A stretch of DNA of 64,000 bases from Citrobacter sp. (GTDB taxonomy: Bacteria; Pseudomonadota; Gammaproteobacteria; Enterobacterales; Enterobacteriaceae). The position numbers were made by a program, and so were the translations under genes. The notes beneath the pieces were generated by a model. That model did no database searches. It was given only the letters and a program-made list of their open reading frames with translations, and was not told the DNA's origin. The DNA lies in assembly GCA_019415335.1 (NCBI GenBank), contig DXKH01000082.1, forward strand, positions 84,552 to 148,551, given 5' to 3'. Positions 20,773-28,493 of this stretch are shown piece after piece. The first letter of the stretch is position 1. Each line of letters starts with the position of its first letter.

Positions 20773-22163
20773 AATGGATGAAAGCGGTATTATGTAGCGT
20801 GCTGCTGGGCATGGCAGGAACGGCCGTCAGTAGTGATGACGTGAAGGAATCCCCTACGGATTACGCGACGGGCGTCATGCTGGAAACGTTCGGCACATCG
20901 CCGTGGTATCGCGTGTCGCTCCCGCAGACGGTGTATCAGGGGACCGCCTGGCCAGATTTACGCGATGTACGTGTCTTTAACCATGCCGGAGAGACGGTGC
21001 CGTTTTCGCTGGTGGTGCAGAAAACCCAGCCCGTTACGCCGCAAACGGTCACGCTGAGACTCTTCCCTCTGGATATGTCGCCTGTCCCGCCGCGTGAGGA
21101 GGGGAGACGCAGTGGGGAGTCTTTTGTCTTACGCTCGAAGACCGGCATTGAAATTCATCTGGAAAGTGATGACGTTAAAACGGTCGGGCAGAGCTATTTA
21201 CTGATGCTGCCGGAGGCGATGAAAGACGACTTTTTCCTGGAGCAACTGCGTCTGAACTGGGAGACCCCGACGGGCAACTGGCAGGGGAAAGCCTCGGTCT
21301 ATGCCAGTCGTGATTTACGCTACTGGCGGACCGTACAGGAAGACGCGCCGCTGATGGCGCTGACGCGTGATAACGATCGGCTGAAAATGGATACCATCAG
21401 CGCCAGTCTGAGACTCTCTGCCGATGGGAATCGTTATCTGCTGGTGATCCTCGATTCGCAAAGCCCGGCGCTGACGTTAAACAGCGTGACTGCCATTGCC
21501 GAAAACAGCGCGCCGGAATCTGCGCGGATCGAGATCGGCGCGCACGAGGAGAAGGTATCCAATGATGAAGCTGTCTGGCGCTGGACACAGCCGCAGCCTC
21601 TGACTTCGCTCAGAATCGATCTGGACGATGAAGGGGTTTTACCGGTAGAACTGACCTGGCGCAGCGCTGAAAAAGCGCCCTGGCAGCCGCTGACGAAAAC
21701 CGTGCTTTACCACCTGAACGGCAAGCGTTCGGAGGATATTCGTCTTTCCGGTCAATTGGTTGAGGCCGTTCGGATGACGACCATTAACGCCCACCTTCCG
21801 GAGAGGTTGCCTGCGCTGAGCGGCGCGCGCGACAGTTATCAGCTGGTGTTCAATATTCAGGGGAAAGGACCTTACATGTTGGCCTGGGGAAACCGGGCTG
21901 CGCAAAAAGCGGATATTGGTCTTGATCTGCTGATCCCGGCGTCGCTGCACAACACGCAGGAGACTGACTCTCTGCCGGGAGCGGTTCCTCAGGATGAGGT
22001 CGTTCTCGGCGGTAAGGCGCGGCTGACGGCAACCTCGGCTGCCGAGCAACAAAGCCAGTGGAAGACGGTGCTGGTGTGGGGGGCGCTGATACTGGGTGTC
22101 GCTGTTCTGGCGCTTATGGCCTGGCGCATCTGGCGAGAAGTCAAAAAGGACGGTACGCAGTAA
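20769..22163 (+). CDS. DUF3999 family exported, membrane-anchored protein
   Basis: 464 residues from the ATG at 20769, which overlaps the DUF2339 stop. A signal peptide (MKWMKAVLCSVLLGMAGTAVSS, cleavage near 20-22) leads to a largely beta-rich periplasmic domain with repeated TVTLRLFP/LRLNWETP-type strands. A C-terminal helix (about 433-455) and a basic end, REVKKDGTQ, anchor it in the inner membrane. DUF3999 genes commonly follow DUF2339 genes, so the two probably form one complex. The frame stays open upstream inside the DUF2339 gene, but that part is its shadow. Function unknown. Confidence 0.83.
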   Translation: MKWMKAVLCSVLLGMAGTAVSSDDVKESPTDYATGVMLETFGTSPWYRVSLPQTVYQGTAWPDLRDVRVFNHAGETVPFSLVVQKTQPVTPQTVTLRLFPLDMSPVPPREEGRRSGESFVLRSKTGIEIHLESDDVKTVGQSYLLMLPEAMKDDFFLEQLRLNWETPTGNWQGKASVYASRDLRYWRTVQEDAPLMALTRDNDRLKMDTISASLRLSADGNRYLLVILDSQSPALTLNSVTAIAENSAPESARIEIGAHEEKVSNDEAVWRWTQPQPLTSLRIDLDDEGVLPVELTWRSAEKAPWQPLTKTVLYHLNGKRSEDIRLSGQLVEAVRMTTINAHLPERLPALSGARDSYQLVFNIQGKGPYMLAWGNRAAQKADIGLDLLIPASLHNTQETDSLPGAVPQDEVVLGGKARLTATSAAEQQSQWKTVLVWGALILGVAVLALMAWRIWREVKKDGTQ

Positions 22164-22184
22164 GCGGTAAAAAAGGCTCACCAC

Positions 22185-22218
22185 GGTGAGCACGGTCATC
22201 AGCATGATATCACCCGCC
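22185..22218 (+). repeat. 34-bp direct repeat, copy 2 (after the DUF3999 gene)
   Basis: Copy of 17865-17898 exactly 4320 bp downstream with two mismatches. Its last six bases form the left arm of the terminator that follows. Confidence 0.9.
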
Positions 22219-22246
22219 CCGGCGTTGTCCGGCGGCGGGTTTTTCC
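22213..22246 (+). terminator. Terminator of the DUF2339-DUF3999 pair
   Basis: CCCGCC plus CCGG pair with CCGG and GGCGGG around CGTTGT with one bulged C, followed by five T. On the other strand no U-run follows, so it does not serve the aldolase gene. A smaller hairpin (GCTCAC/GTGAGC) stands just upstream at 22176-22191. Confidence 0.85.
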
Positions 22247-22280
22247 CTGATATGGCGTCAGTCTATAAAGCCAAACGTTT

Positions 22281-23141
22281 CTAATAGCGGTTTTGCGAGC
22301 CAAAAAGCGCGATGCGCCGCGCAATCATCTCGCGTACCGGTTTCAGCCCCTGATTGATCACTTTACGCGGATCGTTCACATCGTGACCGGTATCGGCGGC
22401 AAATATCGCTTTCACTTCCTGGCACCAGGCGTACATATTTTCGGTATTGACGTTAATTTTTGCCGTCCCGCAGGCAATGGCTTTACGCATGTCGTCGTCT
22501 GCAATACCGGTGCCGCCGTGCAATACCAGAGGGACTTGCACCAACCCGGAAATAGTTTTCATCTCCGTAAACCCTAGTTTAGCTTTGCCTTTATACAGTC
22601 CATGGGTTGAACCCAGCGCGGCAGCCAGACAGTCGACCTGGGTTTCTTTGACCAGGGTGTAGCACTCCTGGGGATCGGCGTAAATCACCTCGGAATTGAC
22701 AATACCGTCTTCGCTACCGGCGATGGTGCCCAGTTCGGCTTCAACTGAAATACCTTTGCTGTGGGCCAGTTCAACCAGATGGCGGGTAATGGCCAGGTTC
22801 TCATGAAAGGGCAGGTGTGAACCATCAAACATAATGGAACTGAATCCGGCGTCGATAGCCGCTTCGCAGGCTTCGCGAGTGGTCCCATGATCCAGGTGCA
22901 GTGCGACCGGAATATCAATGTTTAAATAATCGATCGCATTAACCACGATGTCATGAATACATTTTAATCCCAGCATATGTTTAACCGTACCGCCGGAGAC
23001 GCCTAAAATAACCGGCGAGCGCAGCTGTTGTCCGGTGCTTAATACCGCGCCGACCCATTCCAGATTATTAATATTGAATTGCCCTACGGCATAACCGTCC
23101 CGTAGGGCATGCTGAAGCATGTCCTTCATAGAAACTAACAT
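22281..23141 (-). CDS. Class II (zinc) ketose-bisphosphate aldolase, GatY/KbaY-like
   Basis: Cleaves a phosphorylated ketose, most likely a 1,6-bisphosphate, into dihydroxyacetone phosphate and an aldehyde. The 286 residues match GatY and KbaY in length. Visible are the catalytic D84 and zinc ligand H85 in LHLDHGTT, the VEAELG strand (E134, E136), H180 in GSTHGLY and H208 in LHGGTG. The start is the ATG at 23141, with AGAGG just upstream, rather than the GTG two codons earlier. Last gene of the PTS operon, 29 bp after the kinase. The sugar stereochemistry, hence fructose, tagatose or other, is not readable. Confidence 0.88.
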   Translation of the reverse strand: MLVSMKDMLQHALRDGYAVGQFNINNLEWVGAVLSTGQQLRSPVILGVSGGTVKHMLGLKCIHDIVVNAIDYLNIDIPVALHLDHGTTREACEAAIDAGFSSIMFDGSHLPFHENLAITRHLVELAHSKGISVEAELGTIAGSEDGIVNSEVIYADPQECYTLVKETQVDCLAAALGSTHGLYKGKAKLGFTEMKTISGLVQVPLVLHGGTGIADDDMRKAIACGTAKINVNTENMYAWCQEVKAIFAADTGHDVNDPRKVINQGLKPVREMIARRIALFGSQNRY

Positions 23142-23170
23142 AATCACCTCTTGATATTCATTAAAAGCAA

Positions 23171-24133
23171 TTACTCGCCAAAATATTGCTTTAAGTTTCT
23201 TTCGTAGCTATTTAACGAGTTGTGGACAACGGCAAGATCAGGCATTGATTCGCGTACGCCTTTTTTTTCTATAGAAATCGCAGCGGTCAGGCTGGCAAAT
23301 AAAATGATATTATCAATATGCCATGAGTAATGAACGCCGTAAGTAAAGGCTCCGTGGAATACATCTCCCGCGCCGGTGGTATCAACGGCATTGCACAGCC
23401 AGGCGGGGACAATTTGCAGCATGCCATTTTTTAATAGCGCACAACCTTTTTCCCCGAGGGTAATAAAGGCTTCCCCACGACAAATTTTATTTAGCTCGAT
23501 AAGCGCTGATTTAATTTCTGCTTCGGTACTCAGGGCACGATATCCCATATAGTCACGGGCAAAGTGTTCGCTGACCACAAAATAATCGGTCCAGGCCGCC
23601 AGCTTAATATTACTGTCACGTAATGAACCGCCATCCATGACCACCCGTGCTGATGGGAGTTTCTTAATTAAGTACTCACTGATTTCTGCTTCATGACCAT
23701 CAATTAATAATGTTACCGGCTCGTCTGACGCAATCAACCGTTCAGCTAAATCATCAAGCTTGAGCTTCTGGTCGTAGGTCAGCGAAGGTGGCGTTTGCAT
23801 TTTACGGGTAATAATCGTTCGCGACCCCGTTAAGCGGTTTACCAACACCGATGCCAGCGGTGTGATCATTTCATCGGAGAAGACGACCTGGCTGGTATCG
23901 ACGCCCGCTTGTGCAAACTCATCGATAATACGCTGACCGTAAAGGTCCTGGTTCAGATGGCCGATGTAATAAACATCTTCACCCCATAATCCCAGCAGCC
24001 ACGCTGCATTTGCTGCCGGGCCGCCACCACTTTCAATAAAGTCATGGCAGAAATTTTTTGTATTTTCCTGCGGCCATTCGTTCAAAAAGAAAAACTGATC
24101 AAAACATGAAAACCCGATGGACAAGATAGCCAT
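23171..24133 (-). CDS. PfkB-family sugar kinase
   Basis: Ribokinase/PfkB carbohydrate kinase of 320 residues. Signature 1 is near residue 35 (ESGGGPAANAAW). The catalytic signature 2 is VDTTGAGDVFHGAFTYG, with its base Asp, near residue 250. Between transporter and aldolase it most likely phosphorylates the PTS-derived sugar phosphate at a second hydroxyl to make the bisphosphate. It lies 66 bp after the IIC gene, behind a strong hairpin. The lower GC of this operon is visible by eye compared with flanking core genes. Confidence 0.86.
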   Translation of the reverse strand: MAILSIGFSCFDQFFFLNEWPQENTKNFCHDFIESGGGPAANAAWLLGLWGEDVYYIGHLNQDLYGQRIIDEFAQAGVDTSQVVFSDEMITPLASVLVNRLTGSRTIITRKMQTPPSLTYDQKLKLDDLAERLIASDEPVTLLIDGHEAEISEYLIKKLPSARVVMDGGSLRDSNIKLAAWTDYFVVSEHFARDYMGYRALSTEAEIKSALIELNKICRGEAFITLGEKGCALLKNGMLQIVPAWLCNAVDTTGAGDVFHGAFTYGVHYSWHIDNIILFASLTAAISIEKKGVRESMPDLAVVHNSLNSYERNLKQYFGE

Positions 24134-24157
24134 AACAACTCCTGATTATTTTGTCAG

Positions 24158-24183
24158 CTGCGGGAAGAAATCCCTTCCCGCAG
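24158..24183 (-). other. Intercistronic hairpin between IIC and kinase genes
   Basis: A perfect 10-bp stem (CTGCGGGAAG with CTTCCCGCAG, loop of six) lies in the 66-bp gap. In the direction of transcription it is followed by CTGACAAAAT, not a U-run, so it is better read as a processing or stability element than a terminator. Confidence 0.6.
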
Positions 24184-24199
24184 GGAAAAATGAAACTGC

Positions 24200-25591
24200 T
24201 TATTCATTTTTCTTATCCGCAGTGAGCTCCTCATAGCTGAGCGTGTCACCGACTACGCGAACCGAACGGAAGCAGAATGGCACCAGCAGCGCGACGATAA
24301 GCGCCAGACAAATCAGATAGATAGTGATTTGGCCAAACTGGGTGAAGGCGTTACCGATAATGATTCCCCACACCGCGAAGTCAAAGTCTGCGAAGGTGCT
24401 GTTTTCGAAGCCCAGGTTACCCAATGCCGGAAGCAGCATGGCTGGCAGGAAAGCAAGGAAGATACCGCCGATAAAGGAGGCAATGATGCAGCCGCGCTTA
24501 CCGCCAAGCTTGTCGGCGAATACACCGGACGTCCCGCCGCAGAAGAAGTGCGGAACCATGCCCGGAATAATCAGCGCCATCCCCAGTCCGCCTAACATGA
24601 GCATACCGACCAGACCGCCAACAAATGAGCTGATAAAGCCTACGACGACCGCCGTTGGGCTAAAGGTGAAGAAGACCGCGCAGTCAACAGCAGGGATCGA
24701 GTCAGGAATCAGCTTTTGGCTAATCCCCTGGAATGCCGGAACCAGATCGCCGAGGATCAACCGTACACCGTTGTAGACGATGGCGACGCCAACCGCAAAC
24801 TGCAGACCGGTAAGGATAGAGAAGATCAACATGTTCTGATCCGTTATCGTACGCAGATATTCAGTGCCGGCGACGGCGCTGCATACAAAGTAGATAATGA
24901 ACATCACAATCCCGGTGGTGACCGTGGTATCGCGCAGAAAGCCCCACTTTTCTGAGATTTCAGTATCGGCGAATGAGTTTGTCGGGTTACCCGTTTTGGT
25001 GGCGATCCAGGCTGAGATGTAATAGCCCAGAGAGCCAAAGTGCCCCATCGCAATACCGCCGTCTTCAGTCACCTGTTTGGTATAGCGCTGGCCGATTGCC
25101 GGAGAAATGGCCGACCATGAGCCGAGCAAGAATCCGCCAATTAAAACCAACATCCAGCCGCGGAATTCCGCTGCCTGTAGGACTGCTGAAAACAGGCACG
25201 CCAGAAAGAATGAGTGGTGGCCGGTCAGAAAGATATATTTGTACTTGGTACAGCGGGCAATTATGAGGTTAAAAATAAAACCTAACAGCAAAATACTCAT
25301 GGTTTCCACCCCCAGCACCTTCTGTGCAACGGAAACAATGGCCTCGTTGTTAGGGATAACGCCGCGAATATTAAATCCGGCTTCGATAATTCCGCCAAGC
25401 GGGTTCAGGTTGGCAACGATAACACCAGCACCGGCGCTTAACATTAAATACCCTAAAATAGGCTTTAAGGTACCGGTGAGCAATTTATTCCCAGGAGAGC
25501 GCAGCGCCACTAAACCGACAAATGCGATAATCCCCATCAGGAATGCGGGTTGGCTAAATATTTCTGATAAGAAACTAAGAATAGCCTGCAT
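24200..25591 (-). CDS. PTS enzyme IIC, UlaA (ascorbate/SgaT) family
   Basis: Membrane channel of a phosphotransferase system, 463 residues with about 10-11 hydrophobic segments. It resembles UlaA from E. coli in length and in motifs: the LTGH segment near 123, the stretch GISQKLIP with AVDCAVFFTFSPTAVVVGF near 290, and IIPGMVPHFF near 345. UlaA itself carries L-ascorbate. Here the neighbours are a kinase and an aldolase, not the ula lactonase and decarboxylase, so the substrate is probably another sugar or sugar acid. Separate IIB and IIA genes precede it. Confidence 0.86.
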   Translation of the reverse strand: MQAILSFLSEIFSQPAFLMGIIAFVGLVALRSPGNKLLTGTLKPILGYLMLSAGAGVIVANLNPLGGIIEAGFNIRGVIPNNEAIVSVAQKVLGVETMSILLLGFIFNLIIARCTKYKYIFLTGHHSFFLACLFSAVLQAAEFRGWMLVLIGGFLLGSWSAISPAIGQRYTKQVTEDGGIAMGHFGSLGYYISAWIATKTGNPTNSFADTEISEKWGFLRDTTVTTGIVMFIIYFVCSAVAGTEYLRTITDQNMLIFSILTGLQFAVGVAIVYNGVRLILGDLVPAFQGISQKLIPDSIPAVDCAVFFTFSPTAVVVGFISSFVGGLVGMLMLGGLGMALIIPGMVPHFFCGGTSGVFADKLGGKRGCIIASFIGGIFLAFLPAMLLPALGNLGFENSTFADFDFAVWGIIIGNAFTQFGQITIYLICLALIVALLVPFCFRSVRVVGDTLSYEELTADKKNE

Positions 25592-25611
25592 GAGCGTTCC
25601 CTCAATAATGA

Positions 25612-25899
25612 TTAAGAGTGAGTTGCAGCAATTTTGGTGAGTGCTTCAGTAATATCTTCAGCAATTTTCGCTTTGTGTACGTAGCTACGAATAATGGCGA
25701 CGTTACAGTGCGCAGGAAACTGGTTTGCCAGCTCTTTGATCGTGACATAAAGATCGGCTTTTTCTCCTACGGCGTTAGCGAAATCAACGGAAGCAACATC
25801 CGCTTTGATGCCTAATTCATCACATATTTTTTTGACATTATTCGCAGCCATTAATGAACTGCCAATACCGTTACCACAAACCGTTCTGATAACTAACAT
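25612..25899 (-). CDS. PTS enzyme IIB, UlaB-like
   Basis: Cytoplasmic phosphocarrier of 95 residues with the lactose/ascorbate-type IIB motif CGNGIGSS. The phospho-cysteine is C8. It accepts phosphate from IIA and hands it to the sugar at IIC. It starts five bases after the IIA stop and ends 20 bp before the IIC start, so the three are one transcript. Confidence 0.87.
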   Translation of the reverse strand: MLVIRTVCGNGIGSSLMAANNVKKICDELGIKADVASVDFANAVGEKADLYVTIKELANQFPAHCNVAIIRSYVHKAKIAEDITEALTKIAATHS

Positions 25900-25904
25900 A
25901 ATGA

Positions 25905-26348
25905 CTACTCCATATGTTTTTGGATGAAATGTAATACTGAATTAATGTCATTTTCCTGCTGAAGAAAGGTCACGATATCGGACTCAATCAGTGAGGCTAT
26001 CAGCTGGATCATTTTTATATGGCTATCGGCATCCGCCCCTGCGATGGCGATGATGACGTTAACCGGATCAAACTCTTCGTGGCCAAAGGCGATCGGTTGC
26101 TGGCTGGTGACTAAAGAAAATCCAGTTAGCAATGCGCCTTTTTCTGGTCGGGCATGGGGCATTGCAAGGCCATAGTCGATAACAATGGCGGAACCGAAAT
26201 CCCGGTAAACCTCGACCATTTCACTGACATATTCCGGGCGGCAGATATTTTGCTGGACCAGTAATGAACCCGCCAGTTCGATAGCCTGCTTGGGGCTGGA
26301 AATATTCTGCTTAAGCGTAATCAGTTGAGGGTTAAAAATTATGTCCAT
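25905..26348 (-). CDS. PTS enzyme IIA (fructose/mannitol-type domain)
   Basis: Phosphocarrier of 147 residues with the active histidine H65 in YGLAMPHARPEKGA, typical of IIA domains of the mannitol-fructose fold used by ascorbate and galactitol systems. The start is the ATG at 26348 behind AAGGA. The frame is open for 26 further codons to 26426, but these lack family similarity and contain the putative promoter. First gene of the operon. Confidence 0.84.
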   Translation of the reverse strand: MDIIFNPQLITLKQNISSPKQAIELAGSLLVQQNICRPEYVSEMVEVYRDFGSAIVIDYGLAMPHARPEKGALLTGFSLVTSQQPIAFGHEEFDPVNVIIAIAGADADSHIKMIQLIASLIESDIVTFLQQENDINSVLHFIQKHME

Positions 26349-26409
26349 AATCCGATCCTTAATGCGTTCATATTCCTGAACTTGATCATGACCAAACATA
26401 TCAACAAAA

Positions 26410-26459
26410 ATTATGGCGCAGATCACATATGGATTTTTAAATATTGAAGTTGATCACAT
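26410..26459 (-). promoter_or_regulatory. Possible promoter with CRP half-sites for the PTS operon
   Basis: Reading leftward, two ATGTGATC half-sites occur (26459-26452 and 26428-26421), each with a weak second half. A CATAAT -10-like box is at 26415-26410. CRP control would fit a sugar operon, but neither site is a full match and the promoter is not firm. Confidence 0.35.
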
Positions 26460-26763
26460 CAGGGGAGTATTGACATTATTTTTACGGTAAAATTTTTATT
26501 TATTATATCTATATATATCAATAGGTTGCATTATCTCATTTTTATCGGGAAGAAAATACAAGCACAGATAAACAGTCAGACGTCTGAATTTGAAATGAAG
26601 AAATGAGATATTAATCACAAATAATAAGGTGTTTATTTTTAAAAATTTGAACCAGTTGGCAAAAATCAGCCCGACGGGCGATTTTACGCATTTACGATAT
26701 CACTATTTGTATGGCGATGCGTTAAAAGGGTGTTGCGAGATGGTAAGGTCTGGCGGTCAGAAA
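26460..26763. other. AT-rich spacer between the PTS operon and tsaA
   Basis: About 300 bp with runs such as TATATATATC near 26510. I see no gene, RNA or repeat here. Its base composition would suit H-NS binding, which is inference. Confidence 0.4.
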
Positions 26764-26797
26764 ATAAAAAAGGCTCGCCGTGGCGAGCCTTTCCTTT
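26764..26797 (-). terminator. tsaA terminator
   Basis: Stem AGGCTCGCC with GGCGAGCCT (9 bp, two-base apparent loop that would open by one or two pairs), followed leftward by TTTTTTATTTT. It lies just after the tsaA stop. Confidence 0.85.
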
Positions 26798-26809
26798 AAT
26801 TCATGCCGA

Positions 26810-27412
26810 TTACAGGCTGGAGACGTTTTCGGTCAGGTATTTGGCAACGCCGTCCGGAGACGCGTTCATGCCTTCTTTACCTTTTTCCCACTGCGCCGGG
26901 CAAACTTCGCCATGCTCTTCGTGGAACTGCAGCGCGTCAACCATGCGCAGCATTTCGTCGATGTTACGACCCAGCGGCAGGTCGTTAACCACCTGGTGGC
27001 GAACCACGCCATTCGCGTCGATCAGGAAAGAACCACGCAGCGCAACGCCCGCTTCCGGGTGCTCGATGCCGTAGGCTTTCTGAATTTCACGCTTAACGTC
27101 AGCAACCATTGCGTATTTCACTGCACCGATGCCGCCTTTGTCGACAGGGGTGTTACGCCATGCGTTGTGGACGAATTCAGAGTCAAAAGAAACGCCAACC
27201 ACTTCAACGCCGCGCTTCTGGAATTCTTCGTAACGTTTGTCGAATGCGATCAGTTCAGACGGGCAAACGAAGGTGAAATCCATTGGCCAGAAGAACAGAA
27301 CGGTCGTTTTGCCGTTGGTGTGCTGTTTGAAATTGAAGTTCTCAACAATCTCACCGCTACCGAGTACCGCAGCTGCTGTGAAATCCGGAGCCTGACGAGT
27401 CACCAGTACCAT
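26810..27412 (-). CDS. tsaA: TsaA, typical 2-Cys peroxiredoxin
   Basis: AhpC/TSA-type thiol peroxidase of 200 residues that reduces hydroperoxides. Peroxidatic cysteine C50 is in TFVCPSE and resolving C171 in EVCPAQW. The start is the ATG at 27412 with SD AGGAG. The 25 codons open upstream have no family match. A gene of this type sits near acpH in Salmonella (tsaA) and is absent from E. coli K-12 at this place. Cytoplasmic, single-gene unit. Confidence 0.9.
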   Translation of the reverse strand: MVLVTRQAPDFTAAAVLGSGEIVENFNFKQHTNGKTTVLFFWPMDFTFVCPSELIAFDKRYEEFQKRGVEVVGVSFDSEFVHNAWRNTPVDKGGIGAVKYAMVADVKREIQKAYGIEHPEAGVALRGSFLIDANGVVRHQVVNDLPLGRNIDEMLRMVDALQFHEEHGEVCPAQWEKGKEGMNASPDGVAKYLTENVSSL

Positions 27413-27535
27413 ATTATTCTCCTGCAAAGTTAAGGGGTTTTGGAACGCAACGCGGGCCAGTATAGAAGGTGATTGCGAATAAGACAAAGAGGCGCTGACA
27501 ATCGTTCCGTGAGCTTTTACCTATCAATATTCTCT

Positions 27536-27600
27536 GTAGGCTGGTAAGCGAAAGCGCCACCGGGCAAATCGCCGGATGGCGGCTTTGCCTTATCCGGTCG
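27536..27600. repeat. REP/BIME-like element
   Basis: Two inverted REP-type units, one around GGTAAGCGAAAGCGCCACCGG and one GCCGGATGGCGGC, lie between acpH and tsaA. Confidence 0.7.
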
Positions 27601-27616
27601 ACTGATCCAACGGGTA

Positions 27617-28198
27617 TCAGAGCGTTTTCTGTCTGGCTTGTTCCATCATGCGCGGATAAAACCGCCAGAAGCGTTCTTCCAGCGCATCGTAATGGTTATC
27701 CAGGTCATACCAGGAGTCGCGGAGGGCATCCAGTCGCGGACGGCGACTCGCCATCCCGTTCAATACATTCTGGATAAAATCCATATCACGATAGCGTTCC
27801 AGCCATTTTTCCGACCACAGGTAGTCGTTCAGATTGACAAAGCGCGGCGGCGAATCGGGCAAAATGGTGGAGACCTGAGCGTGGGCATAGCCGACAAAGG
27901 CTTGTAACGGAAACTCAGGGGAAATGTGTGCCCAGTGGCGAGAGAGAAAATGATCCCACATCACGTCCAGCGTAATCGGCGCAACGCGACGGGTTTCGCT
28001 GCGAAACCACTCTCGTGCCTCGCGGACTTCCGGCAGATTATCGGTCATCACGTCGATACGACGGTGCATCAGAATGCCATCCACGACCTCTGGCGGAAAA
28101 TGTGATTCTGGATTCCCGCGGACAAAATCGGCCAGCAGATTGCCGGAAAGCGAACTATCAGCGAGATGGGCTAAATGCAGGTGCGCCAGAAAATTCAT
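27617..28198 (-). CDS. acpH: Acyl carrier protein phosphodiesterase AcpH
   Basis: Removes the 4'-phosphopantetheine arm from acyl carrier protein. The 193 residues begin [13 protein letters not shown] and match the E. coli enzyme end to end, including HRRIDVMTD and [10 protein letters not shown], which hold the family's HD-like metal residues. I use the ATG at 28198 by family alignment; six more codons are open upstream. Divergent from queA. Confidence 0.95.
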   Translation of the reverse strand: MNFLAHLHLAHLADSSLSGNLLADFVRGNPESHFPPEVVDGILMHRRIDVMTDNLPEVREAREWFRSETRRVAPITLDVMWDHFLSRHWAHISPEFPLQAFVGYAHAQVSTILPDSPPRFVNLNDYLWSEKWLERYRDMDFIQNVLNGMASRRPRLDALRDSWYDLDNHYDALEERFWRFYPRMMEQARQKTL

Positions 28199-28261
28199 AT
28201 ACACTTCATCCTTCAAACGGCCTCTTTGTTGACTGCTGAGTTACGCGTCTCATTCATGAGA

Positions 28262-28403
28262 CTCACCCTTACAGGCCGCCGCTCCGCGACGTTCAAATCT
28301 GTTCCCTACAGATTTGTCACTCACCCCGGTCACTGACTTGTGTAAGCTCCAGGGGACTCACTCAGTTGCCGCCTCGATGCACCTTGAATGATTTTGTATA
28401 TAG
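28262..28403. repeat. ERIC-type repeat upstream of queA
   Basis: The core TCACCCCGGTCACTGACTTG followed by TGTAAGCTCCAGGGGACTCA matches the conserved centre of the enterobacterial ERIC element. The right end reads CCTTGAATGATTTTGTATA. The left arm differs from the classic consensus. It lies in the acpH-queA divergent gap, with little other content there. Confidence 0.85.
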
Positions 28404-28493
28404 GTTATGTGATTTATCCAGGGGGGTAAAGGTTGCAGGGAGCGCGCCCCGGCACTAGACTACCCGCCTCTTATTTTAGTCTGAGTCAGTGTC

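Noticed and set aside
17865..22218. Transposon target-site duplication
   Set aside because: 34 bp with two mismatches is too long for a common target duplication, and no transposase or terminal inverted repeats lie between the copies.
26470..26500. Plus-strand promoter starting TTGACA
   Set aside because: A -10-like TAAAAT follows after only 12 bp and no plus-strand gene is downstream.
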